Under the pieces are notes generated by a model. It was not told the origin of the DNA. It worked only from the letters and a program-made list of their open reading frames with translations, and searched no databases. The position numbers were made by a program, and so were the translations under genes. Source: Bacteroidota bacterium (GTDB lineage Bacteria > Bacteroidota > Bacteroidia > UBA8524). From it: a DNA stretch of 5,983 nucleotides. This document shows, piece after piece, positions 1 to 5,401 of the stretch (position 1 is its first letter; each line of letters begins with the position of its first letter). The stretch is from NCBI GenBank assembly GCA_003531115.1, contig DQHT01000101.1, positions 7,455 to 13,437 on the forward strand, read 5' to 3'.

Positions 1-901
1 AACTGTAATCCGTGCCTTTTTCATTTTGAATGTAAATAACTCCTTTTGAAACGAGCTGCTTCCCGATCAGAGGGAGTTCCACTTCCGTCTTGTCTGAGGT
101 TTCCGTAATAAAGTGCTTAGCCACCTTTCGTAATTCCGATTTATCGGTCAATACTCCGTTCACGTAAAATTTGTCGTCTTCAGAAACAAGAATGATCAAT
201 CGATTTTGCACCTCTACGGGTTCGGGTTTTTCGAATTCAAGGGCGGTGGGAAGTAATGCTGCTATTCCTTCTTCCGTATCAAGTACCTCCGAATCATATT
301 CTTCTACAAGTTTCCTGGCAATTTCATTGTCGAATGACTTTAATGCCTCGTAGGCATCCGACCTGAAATAATCCTTTTCCGAAGGGTCAAACAAGATCAC
401 TCCTAGTCTTTCTGTCGCCGGCTCGTAGTTTATCTTTTGAAGACCCAATATCGCATACCTTCTGTACTTCATATTCTCGTCAGCAATAACCTCCGTCAAC
501 AGTGGTCCGATGGCATAACCCGCTTCTTCGATCGGACGTAACAGGTATTCTTCTGATACGGACTGATTTTGGAACACCATGTAGTAAAAAAATGCACATT
601 TTTGATCTATCACGCGCCCCAAACTATAGTAGTAAGTGAAACTCAGCACTGCCACGACCCCAGCCGATTTGCAATTCTTTTTTGTTAATTGGAGCAGTCC
701 AAAAACAAGCAAGTTCGCCGCTACCAGCCAAAATAATGTTTTGTAAAAGAATAGGGAAGTCAATGCGACGTCGAGCATTGTCGTCTCCTTACCCTGTGGA
801 TCCCAGGCATAATTATCGGTCGAGGTTCGCAATTTCCAAAAACCGATGACCAACAAACTGGCAAGCACATACGGCCATATTTTCACTATGATTTGTTTCA
901 T
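1..901 (-). CDS. Membrane-anchored HEAT-repeat protein with C-terminal ExbD/TolR-like domain (3' end cut by window edge)
   Basis: The reading frame is open from an ATG at 901 to the left edge, giving about 300 residues without a stop. Residues about 4-22, 45-71 and 79-96 are hydrophobic helices. The lysine-rich loop KKNCKS between helices 2 and 3 suggests the rest of the chain is periplasmic. Residues about 117-225 form helical pairs resembling HEAT repeats, for example EEAGYAIGPLLTEVI and MKYRRYAILGLQKI. The C-terminal part (about 228-300) resembles the periplasmic domain of Bacteroidota ExbD/TolR proteins: NRLIILVSEDDKFYVNG, then SELRKVAKHFI, then GVIYIQNEKGTDYS, which matches the family's VISIQNDRGTSY-like strand and turn. 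ExbD works with ExbB and TonB in proton-driven energy transfer, but no partner gene is visible and the usual single-helix N-terminus is replaced. The start has no clear ribosome binding site, and no ATG lies close upstream in frame. It follows the orphan lipoprotein gene by 82 bases. The exact biological role is unknown. Confidence 0.75.
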   Translation of the reverse strand, partial: MKQIIVKIWPYVLASLLVIGFWKLRTSTDNYAWDPQGKETTMLDVALTSLFFYKTLFWLVAANLLVFGLLQLTKKNCKSAGVVAVLSFTYYYSLGRVIDQKCAFFYYMVFQNQSVSEEYLLRPIEEAGYAIGPLLTEVIADENMKYRRYAILGLQKINYEPATERLGVILFDPSEKDYFRSDAYEALKSFDNEIARKLVEEYDSEVLDTEEGIAALLPTALEFEKPEPVEVQNRLIILVSEDDKFYVNGVLTDKSELRKVAKHFITETSDKTEVELPLIGKQLVSKGVIYIQNEKGTDYS

Positions 902-983
902 GTCGCCAATGGCTAAACCTTGCCAGCACTTTTTTTACTCTATTTCAACCGTCTCAATTTACGCCTTTTCCAGAATGTGGTCC

Positions 984-1457
984 TCAATTCCAATTCACCT
1001 TCAGGAAAACAGCATTTTTTGACAAAGCATAGCGGCCATTTCTGCTGAAAAGAGAATCGATACCCGATTGAAAAATCTCTTTGTCATAGGTTCCAGAAAA
1101 GTCATTCGGAAGCCAATCGAATTCAAACGGGTAAAGATCACCATCTATCCTATTGCCTGCTATCTCTGGAACTGAATCGTAAATTAGTATCGCTTCGAGA
1201 TAGGAATCGGATGGGGCTGAGATATCTAAACGTGATTTTGCCGAGTTATCATACAGGGAAAAGCGATAGATGACCTTTTTCGGAGTATATGTTTTCAGGT
1301 TGATCAACAACCCAAGGCTATCCTTATTTGTGGAGGTAATGGTTATAGGATTTTGATTTTTTCCGGATGGATTTGCACAGGACAACATGCCGGCCAGGTA
1401 TATCTGGAATATTACAATTAAAAGATGACTACACCTGAACGCATTCGACCTGAACAT
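984..1457 (-). CDS. Orphan secreted protein or lipoprotein, 157 residues
   Basis: The protein has a hydrophobic N-terminal segment (about residues 11-25) ending in LAGMLSCAN. Cys27 could be a lipidation site, although the -3 and -2 residues (Met, Leu) fit the lipobox consensus poorly. The mature part begins with a polar stretch rich in Asn, Ser and Thr, followed by mixed strand-forming sequence with several Tyr, Asp and Trp residues; I recognise no domain. The ATG at 1457 lies 6 bases after the stop codon of the upstream four-helix membrane gene, so the two are probably transcribed together from the promoter at 1903-1935. There is no Shine-Dalgarno site, which is usual for this phylum. Function is unknown. 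The open frame, signal-like start and tight spacing support it as a real gene. Confidence 0.7.
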   Translation of the reverse strand: MFRSNAFRCSHLLIVIFQIYLAGMLSCANPSGKNQNPITITSTNKDSLGLLINLKTYTPKKVIYRFSLYDNSAKSRLDISAPSDSYLEAILIYDSVPEIAGNRIDGDLYPFEFDWLPNDFSGTYDKEIFQSGIDSLFSRNGRYALSKNAVFLKVNWN

Positions 1458-1463
1458 GAAAAT

Positions 1464-1883
1464 TTAGCGAAAGAAATAAACAGCCAACACCACAATGGCA
1501 ACACCGGTTAGTAAAGCGATCTTACCAAGGGGTTGAATTTTTGTAAGCTGTTCCTCCGGGTTACCCAGCATGGCTTTTTTTCCAATGGAAGTGATGATGC
1601 CGATCAATGCGCCAAGCACCAATACCAGCACCAGTTTGGCAATAAGCACAGGTGACGATGGAAGAACGCTCCAATAAGGTGCCATTAAAACGGTACCCGA
1701 AATCACAAGTAGGGTGAGTCCGATATGGCCCATCCGGCTCAGCCCCATGGCATTTAACTGGAACTTCAACCTGTCTGCCTTTTCCATTTTGGCACCGGCA
1801 ATTCCCAAAAACATAAATCCAAAACTTGTTCCCAATCCCATCGCGAGTCCGAGGAAATGTAGAATGAGCATAGTTTCTTGCAT
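1464..1883 (-). CDS. Small four-helix integral membrane protein, copy A of a paralogous pair
   Basis: The protein has 139 residues and four predicted membrane helices at about 5-28, 50-70, 77-98 and 119-138. Conserved-looking features are the N-terminal LILHFLGLAMGLGTSFGFMF, a charged loop KMEKADRLKFQLN, the SRMGHIGL segment that opens helix 2, and a GKKAMLGNPEEQL loop before the last helix. His9 and His53 fall in or beside helices and could be functional, but no cofactor site can be claimed. The length and layout recall uncharacterised small integral membrane families such as DUF2269, but that link is tentative. It is 85% identical (118 of 139) to the gene at 4161-4580. It has its own candidate promoter at 1903-1935, is separated from the upstream barrel gene by a terminator, and is followed 6 bases later by the orphan lipoprotein-like gene. 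Confidence 0.85.
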   Translation of the reverse strand: MQETMLILHFLGLAMGLGTSFGFMFLGIAGAKMEKADRLKFQLNAMGLSRMGHIGLTLLVISGTVLMAPYWSVLPSSPVLIAKLVLVLVLGALIGIITSIGKKAMLGNPEEQLTKIQPLGKIALLTGVAIVVLAVYFFR

Positions 1884-1902
1884 ACGTGTTGCTTTATAAT
1901 TT

Positions 1903-1935
1903 AAAAAGTAACCGAAAATAATAAAGTTTTACAAA
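1903..1935 (-). promoter_or_regulatory. Candidate Bacteroidota-type promoter for four-helix copy A
   Basis: On the minus strand TTTG (1935-1932) is followed after 21 bases by TACTTTTT (1910-1903), close to the phylum's -33 TTTG and -7 TAnnTTTG pattern. The start codon lies 19 bases further on. The paralogue at 4161-4580 carries the same arrangement with the same spacer length, which supports the call. The final G of the -7 consensus is missing. The -33 element lies in the T-rich tail behind the upstream gene's terminator. Confidence 0.45.
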
Positions 1936-1976
1936 AAATAAACAAAATCCCGAAGGGATCCACGGCCCTTCGGGAT
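1932..1976 (-). terminator. Rho-independent terminator of the barrel-protein gene
   Basis: A perfect 11-base inverted repeat, ATCCCGAAGGG (1947-1957) and CCCTTCGGGAT (1966-1976), encloses an 8-base loop. On the minus strand it is followed at once by a T-rich tract (TTTGTTTATTTTTTG). It lies 22 bases after the stop of the gene at 1999-2820 and separates that gene from four-helix copy A. Confidence 0.9.
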
Positions 1977-1998
1977 AATGATGATCCTGAATTTAGTA

Positions 1999-2820
1999 TT
2001 AGAATTTGAAATTTACTCCCAGCTTGTAGGATAAGGTATTCACATTCGCAAAATTGTATTCTGCACTCAGTCGGACCATATAAATTTGAACAGCAGCACC
2101 TGCCATAGCCTGAAATCCCAGTATATTTTCATCTTTAAGGTCGACCGCTGCTGTTTTTTCATGCGCATGGGATAAGGTGGCGGAGAAGCCTGCGTAAGGA
2201 GAAACAGAGGCCCAATTAGAAAATATAGCAATTTTTTTACTCGCTAAAAAATCCACCCCGCTTACATTTAAGTTCAAATCAGCTGGTCCGTACAGCGTGC
2301 TGAAGGTAAAACGGGTTGAAGCGGACCAATTCCGGATCGTATCATTCAGAAAATTGTATTGTACCTGCGCACCAGCTACCCCGTAATTGGCTCCTGGTCG
2401 TACGGTCCAATAGAGTCCGGCATCTATTTTAGGTGTAATACCGGCCCTAACGGAAATTCCCGGAAAGGGTAATTTTTCTCCTCCAATGAGCCAATGCTGG
2501 GAATCAGGATGTACAAAAGTATTGTTCCAGGCCTCTTCCCTTTCATCTATCCAGGTCGTCCATTGGAGAATAGAAAATTCAAAACGGCCTGCTCCCATTG
2601 GTTTGGCGTCGGTCAAAGGTCGGTAATAAAGCACCATGCCTGCCTCCTTCGTAAACTGATGCCATGCGTCCTGAGTCAGTGAAGGGTCGATCTGGAAGGA
2701 ACATTCTTTCCATCGCGTATTAACGTGGAGATGGGGCTGGGGATTCGGAGTCTGTGCCGCTGAGAAATTTACTGTAATGTAAACAGTGAGTACTGTTAAA
2801 ATAAGCCTGATGTTTTTCAT
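1999..2820 (-). CDS. Outer-membrane beta-barrel protein, 273 residues
   Basis: A Lys/Arg-containing start (MKNIRLILTV) leads into a hydrophobic stretch and a likely signal-peptidase site near SAAQ at residues 20-23. The mature protein then shows many short amphipathic segments with alternating hydrophobic residues and aromatic ends, such as GRFEFSILQW, DAGLYWTVRPG, AQVQYNFL, STRFTFSTLYG and VRLSAEYNFA. It ends in SYKLGVNFKF, with the C-terminal Phe typical of barrels inserted by the BAM complex. It is therefore expected in the outer membrane, perhaps as a small porin-like or structural barrel; the substrate is unknown. Cys40 is the only cysteine. It stands alone, 147 bases after the AraC-family gene, with palindromic sequence upstream and a strong terminator downstream. 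Being directly behind the regulator makes it a natural candidate target, which is inference only. The ATG at 2820 has an A-rich leader and no Shine-Dalgarno site. Confidence 0.85.
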   Translation of the reverse strand: MKNIRLILTVLTVYITVNFSAAQTPNPQPHLHVNTRWKECSFQIDPSLTQDAWHQFTKEAGMVLYYRPLTDAKPMGAGRFEFSILQWTTWIDEREEAWNNTFVHPDSQHWLIGGEKLPFPGISVRAGITPKIDAGLYWTVRPGANYGVAGAQVQYNFLNDTIRNWSASTRFTFSTLYGPADLNLNVSGVDFLASKKIAIFSNWASVSPYAGFSATLSHAHEKTAAVDLKDENILGFQAMAGAAVQIYMVRLSAEYNFANVNTLSYKLGVNFKF

Positions 2821-2829
2821 GATTGTGTT

Positions 2830-2852
2830 GTTTTTTTATGGCGCAAAAAAAC
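2830..2852 (-). promoter_or_regulatory. A/T inverted repeat in the barrel-gene leader
   Basis: GTTTTTTT (2830-2837) and AAAAAAAC (2845-2852) are exact 8-base inverted repeats around a 7-base loop. In the messenger the hairpin would end 9 bases before the AUG of the barrel gene. Being almost all A-U it would be weak. It could modulate initiation, or it may simply reflect the A/T-rich leader. Confidence 0.25.
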
Positions 2853-2875
2853 ATCCATATACAGGCAGTATCGCC

Positions 2876-2891
2876 CCACCTTATAAGGTGG
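2876..2891. promoter_or_regulatory. Perfect 16-base palindrome upstream of the barrel gene
   Basis: CCACCTTATAAGGTGG reads the same on both strands. It lies 56 bases before the barrel gene start and 76 bases beyond the regulator gene stop. It is not followed by a T tract on either strand, so it is not a standard terminator. It could be an operator for a dimeric regulator or a leader hairpin (6-base stem, UAUA loop). Which protein binds it, if any, is unknown. Confidence 0.45.
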
Positions 2892-2917
2892 AACCCAACT
2901 TATATGAAATTAAACAA

Positions 2918-2928
2918 CTGTAATACAG
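2918..2928. promoter_or_regulatory. Short palindrome CTGTAATACAG in the same gap
   Basis: Five-base arms CTGTA and TACAG flank a single central base, 26 bases from the 16-base palindrome. It is short enough to occur by chance. It is listed because both palindromes sit in the 147-base gap between the regulator and barrel genes. Confidence 0.2.
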
Positions 2929-2967
2929 CTTTTTATGAAATATGAACCCTGCTAGAGGAGTTGACCT

Positions 2968-4134
2968 TTACTTTTCCCGGTCATAATTTGCATTTACCTG
3001 ACTCAGGTATTGGGATGGCGATAAGCCTGTTACTTTCCTGAAATTCCGGTTGAAAGAAGTTTTGGAATTAAATCCGGATTCTAAAGCCAGCGTAAGTAGG
3101 GTAAACTTTTGATTTTTGACATCTTTTACCGACCGGCTAAACGCTTCTACCCGATGCGAATTGATATAATCGTAAAAGTTCTTATTGCTGATGGAATTGA
3201 TCGCCTGAGACAAGTAGTTGGGATGAACATGGAGCTGTTGCGCTACATCGCCCAGGGTAAGATCCGGGTTGGTATATACCTTTTCCTGATGCATGAGATT
3301 TGTTAATTGCTCATGGATATGATGCAGTTCAGTATCATCTATTCCCGATTTCAGGTATTTGCCCTTTTCCATGTTCGTACCTGAGTCAGTCTGGCCGGGA
3401 GGTGGATATGGGGCTGTAATTTCTTCCGTTAAAGGTGGATTTTCGGGCAAATCGCCTGGCAAAGGGCCATGATGGGAAAATATTCCAGTCTGTTTTATTC
3501 CGAAATAACCGATAAAAAGAACATAAACGACTACCAGCGAATAGATGAGTGTATCATTCCCGTAAATGACAGCCACCCATATAATTCCCAGGCCAAAGAT
3601 CAAATACCGAAGCCAGTCCAGATTTATTTTATCAATGTTTGAAAATTGGTCGGTGATCTTTTTTTGGTGCCGGAAAAGCTTCTGCAGGGAAAGAAAAACA
3701 TAAACAATACCTGATAGAATATAGGCCAGACTCAGTGGAACGGAATACCAATCATAGCCTACACCCTTATTCGTATAAACAAAAATTTTATTTTCAGGCG
3801 AGGAAAAAAGGAAGCCAAGAATTGGGATGTAAGTGAGAAGAGCCGGCAGCAGGTGCAGGAATCGGGCTCTTCGGTGAGAAACCTGATCGGTAAGGGAACT
3901 GGTATAGAGGTACAAAAATGGACCATGCAGCAAAGGCAGGGATTTTTCAAAACCCAGCAGGAAGGGATAGTGACTGAGTAACAGTCCGCTGACGAAGAGA
4001 TAAAAAAAGGTGAGATGCAGTCCGATACAAAATAACCAGGCAGCCAGGAACCTGTCCGCTTCCGTTTTATTCTTTTTGCCCAAGAGAATAGCAAGCAAAA
4101 AAAAGCTGATTATAATACCTGTCGAAAAAAACAT
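2968..4134 (-). CDS. Membrane-anchored AraC-family transcriptional regulator with seven N-terminal helices
   Basis: The N-terminal half (about 3-18, 29-49, 64-80, 91-111, 130-150, 173-191, 195-212) is seven membrane helices. The basic loops KKNK, SHRRAR and RHQKK fall on alternate sides, so the positive-inside rule places the C-terminus in the cytoplasm. A proline-rich linker (about 222-250) leads to an AraC/XylS DNA-binding domain at about 270-380. Its first helix-turn-helix is near LTLGDVAQQLHVHPNYLSQ, followed by the FYDYINSHRVE connector and then a second helix-turn-helix near LALESGFNSKTSFNRNFRK, ending in GLSPSQYL. Proteins of this layout are common in Bacteroidota and are thought to sense membrane or periplasmic signals directly; the ligand here cannot be deduced. 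The gene starts 26 bases after the four-helix copy B stop, so the two may be co-transcribed. The ATG at 4134 is directly preceded by TAGGAA, rather close to act as a ribosome site. Confidence 0.93.
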   Translation of the reverse strand: MFFSTGIIISFFLLAILLGKKNKTEADRFLAAWLFCIGLHLTFFYLFVSGLLLSHYPFLLGFEKSLPLLHGPFLYLYTSSLTDQVSHRRARFLHLLPALLTYIPILGFLFSSPENKIFVYTNKGVGYDWYSVPLSLAYILSGIVYVFLSLQKLFRHQKKITDQFSNIDKINLDWLRYLIFGLGIIWVAVIYGNDTLIYSLVVVYVLFIGYFGIKQTGIFSHHGPLPGDLPENPPLTEEITAPYPPPGQTDSGTNMEKGKYLKSGIDDTELHHIHEQLTNLMHQEKVYTNPDLTLGDVAQQLHVHPNYLSQAINSISNKNFYDYINSHRVEAFSRSVKDVKNQKFTLLTLALESGFNSKTSFNRNFRKVTGLSPSQYLSQVNANYDREK

Positions 4135-4160
4135 TTCCTAAGGAGCTATTTTCTTTCGTT

Positions 4161-4580
4161 TTAATGAAAGAAATAGACGGCTAAAACCACAATGGCAAGG
4201 CCGGTCAACAAGGCCATTTTGCCAAGTGGTTGCATTTTATTGAGTTGTTCCTCCGGGTTACCCTGAATGGCTTTTTTTCCAATAGAAGTAATTTTGCCAA
4301 TTAAGGCGCCGAGCACCAAAACCAGAACCAGCTTGGCAATGAGCACCGGTGATGACAGCAGCACCTTCCAAAAAGGAGTCATCAATACGATTCCGGAAAT
4401 GACAAGCAGGGCAAGTCCGATATGTCCCATCCTACTCAGTGCCATGGCATTTAACTGGAACTTCATCCTGTCCCCTTTTTCCATTTTCGCCGAGGCGATT
4501 CCCAAAAACATAAATCCGAAACTGGTTCCTAGTCCCATCGCGAGTCCGATGAAATGAAGAATGAGCATAATTTCGCGCAT
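4161..4580 (-). CDS. Small four-helix integral membrane protein, copy B of a paralogous pair
   Basis: This 139-residue protein aligns end to end without gaps with the product of 1464-1883; 118 residues are identical. Most differences are conservative, but some lie in membrane segments or loops (Ile96 to Lys, Leu106 to Gln, Pro75 to Leu, Ser72 to Lys, comparing copy A with copy B). It keeps the four helices, the GLGTSFGFMF start, the SRMGHIGL segment and the GNPEEQL loop. Function is unknown; as for copy A, a relation to DUF2269-type membrane proteins is only a suggestion. It is the first gene after a long non-coding stretch, has a promoter-like sequence at 4598-4630, and precedes the AraC-family regulator by 26 bases. 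It may therefore work with, or be controlled by, that regulator. Confidence 0.85.
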   Translation of the reverse strand: MREIMLILHFIGLAMGLGTSFGFMFLGIASAKMEKGDRMKFQLNAMALSRMGHIGLALLVISGIVLMTPFWKVLLSSPVLIAKLVLVLVLGALIGKITSIGKKAIQGNPEEQLNKMQPLGKMALLTGLAIVVLAVYFFH

Positions 4581-4597
4581 AGATGTAGCTTTTTATA

Positions 4598-4630
4598 AAA
4601 AATTAATGCTAAAATAAAAAAGTTTTCAAA
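4598..4630 (-). promoter_or_regulatory. Candidate Bacteroidota-type promoter for four-helix copy B
   Basis: On the minus strand TTTG (4630-4627), a 21-base spacer and TAATTTTT (4605-4598) match the arrangement found before copy A. The start codon follows 17 bases later. The spacers also align (AAAACTTT, then a TTATTTT-like run), showing shared descent of the upstream sequence. The final G of the -7 consensus is missing. Confidence 0.5.
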
Positions 4631-4775
4631 TAAGTCTATTTGTGTCCGGAACCCAGAACCCGCCTCTCAGCACATCGATGGAATCAATTCGGTTTGTTTT
4701 GGTTTGCATGGAGGGGTGGTCGTTTTTACCGGATAAAACTACATAATTCCTGGAAATCGGTATGGATGGAGATTC

Positions 4776-4803
4776 TGGGTTATGGGTTTGGGGTTATGGT
4801 TCC
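4776..4803 (+). repeat. G-rich 7-base tandem repeat, about four units
   Basis: The units are TGGGTTA, TGGGTTT, GGGGTTA and a degenerate TGGTTCC, read on the plus strand. Three G runs of three or more and a fourth of two, with short T-rich spacers, could allow a G-quadruplex, most likely two-layered. It lies in non-coding DNA beside the palindromic repeat element. Confidence 0.45.
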
Positions 4804-4819
4804 AAATTCTAAGCTTCAA

Positions 4820-4911
4820 TTCCGTCACCCTGAGCCGGCGGACGTTTTTATATCTTTTGCAGAATCCTTATGCCGAGTCGAAGGGTCCCCACCTTCGCTT
4901 TGTGATGATTT
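4820..4911. repeat. Degenerate intergenic palindromic (REP-like) repeat element
   Basis: The stretch starts with CGTCACCCTGAGCC and ends with GAGTCGAAGGGTCC followed by CTTTGTGATGA. The ACCCT/AGGGT and TCAC/GTGA pairs are inverted. The two halves resemble the widespread bacterial intergenic repeat with core CCCTGAGC...GTCGAAGGG. Its plus-strand translation (FISFAESL, RVEGS) is the kind of false peptide such repeats often give in annotations. Boundaries are approximate, and the copy number in the genome cannot be seen here. Confidence 0.45.
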
Positions 4912-4978
4912 TGAAAACATAGGATATTTTTCTTAAAGCTTCGGCGGGCACAGCAAATTCCAAACCTGGTCATCAAAC

Positions 4979-5006
4979 AAAAAAAGCCCCGGAATCCGGG
5001 GCTTTT
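4979..5006 (-). terminator. Rho-independent terminator of the DUF4142 unit
   Basis: A perfect 11-base inverted repeat, AAAAGCCCCGG (4982-4992) and CCGGGGCTTTT (4996-5006), has a 3-base loop. On the minus strand it is followed by a run of seven T. It begins 19 bases after the stop of the gene at 5026-5394. Confidence 0.93.
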
Positions 5007-5025
5007 GTGTTGAATAAGTAGGTGA

Positions 5026-5394
5026 TTAAAATTTTGAACTCATGTATTCGACGAGCTTCTCGTCGCTCATTTTATTCGATGTAGACTCTGCTGTTTCACA
5101 ATTTTTAAACTGTGGTGTTTCGGCCAAAAAGTGGATAAATTGCTCCTGTGCTTGTTGCGTTCCTGTTACATATACATGGGTGGCATTGACCAGATGGGAG
5201 GCTATTTCTTTAAAAAACCTGGTTTGCGCTGTTTTCTCATGGTTATTAATATTCTTTTCATGAGAATCCTGGGAAACGTGTTCTCCGTTTACATGTGCCA
5301 GTAGCGTTAAAGGCCCGTCTTCTTCATTTTCATTCCCTACGATGGCAGCCTGGTGGTTATCCATCCAAATGCCAAATTGTTTTTGCTTGTTCAT
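5026..5394 (-). CDS. Small conserved protein, possibly eRF1/Dom34-like (baeRF type), 122 residues
   Basis: I place the start at the ATG at 5394 (MNKQKQFGIWMD), 7 bases after the stop of the DUF4142 gene. The frame stays open upstream to an ATG at 5541, but that extension lies wholly over the DUF4142 coding sequence and looks non-protein-like. The N-terminal FGIWMDNHQAAIVG strand is followed by a polar His/Asn/Glu-rich middle (about 38-55). The C-terminal half is an alternating helix and strand pattern: TRFFKEIASHL, THVYVTGT, AQEQFIHFLAETPQFKN, then TSNKMSDEKLVEYM. The strand, GT turn and AQEQF helix recall the third domain of eRF1/Dom34 proteins, to which bacterial baeRF proteins belong, but this is weak by eye. 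I recall similar small proteins from many Bacteroidota; their function is not known to me. Co-transcription with DUF4142 and the terminator downstream are well supported. Confidence 0.8.
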   Translation of the reverse strand: MNKQKQFGIWMDNHQAAIVGNENEEDGPLTLLAHVNGEHVSQDSHEKNINNHEKTAQTRFFKEIASHLVNATHVYVTGTQQAQEQFIHFLAETPQFKNCETAESTSNKMSDEKLVEYMSSKF

Positions 5395-5401
5395 GATTGA
5401 A

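Larger units (their letters stand above)
4581..5025. other. Non-coding stretch between the terminated DUF4142 unit and four-helix copy B
   Basis: No convincing gene is present on either strand. From right to left it holds the terminator of the DUF4142 unit, about 70 plain bases, a degenerate palindromic repeat element (about 4820-4911), a G-rich tandem repeat (4776-4803), about 130 bases with no recognised element, and the promoter of copy B. A 98-codon open frame on the plus strand (4640-4936) runs through the repeat element and is probably not a gene. Confidence 0.6.

Noticed and set aside
2876..2891. The 16-base palindrome as a terminator of the AraC-family gene.
   Set aside because: The stem is short and no T tract follows on either strand, unlike the two clear terminators in this window.
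3759..4094. A 111-codon minus-strand open frame.
   Set aside because: It overlaps the well-supported membrane half of the AraC-family gene in another frame and has no family resemblance.
4267..4557. A 96-codon plus-strand open frame, with a similar one at 1714-1899.
   Set aside because: Both are antisense shadows of the two paralogous four-helix genes; their mutual similarity follows from that of the real genes.
4640..4936. A 98-codon plus-strand open frame in the long non-coding stretch.
   Set aside because: It runs through the G-rich and REP-like repeats, its composition is not protein-like, and its peptide (FISFAESL, RVEGS) is the usual false translation of such repeats.
4811..4942. AAGCTTC direct repeats (4811-4817 and 4936-4942) flanking the REP-like element, like a target-site duplication.
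   Set aside because: Seven bases is short, no transposase or terminal inverted repeats fit the boundaries, and chance is a sufficient explanation.
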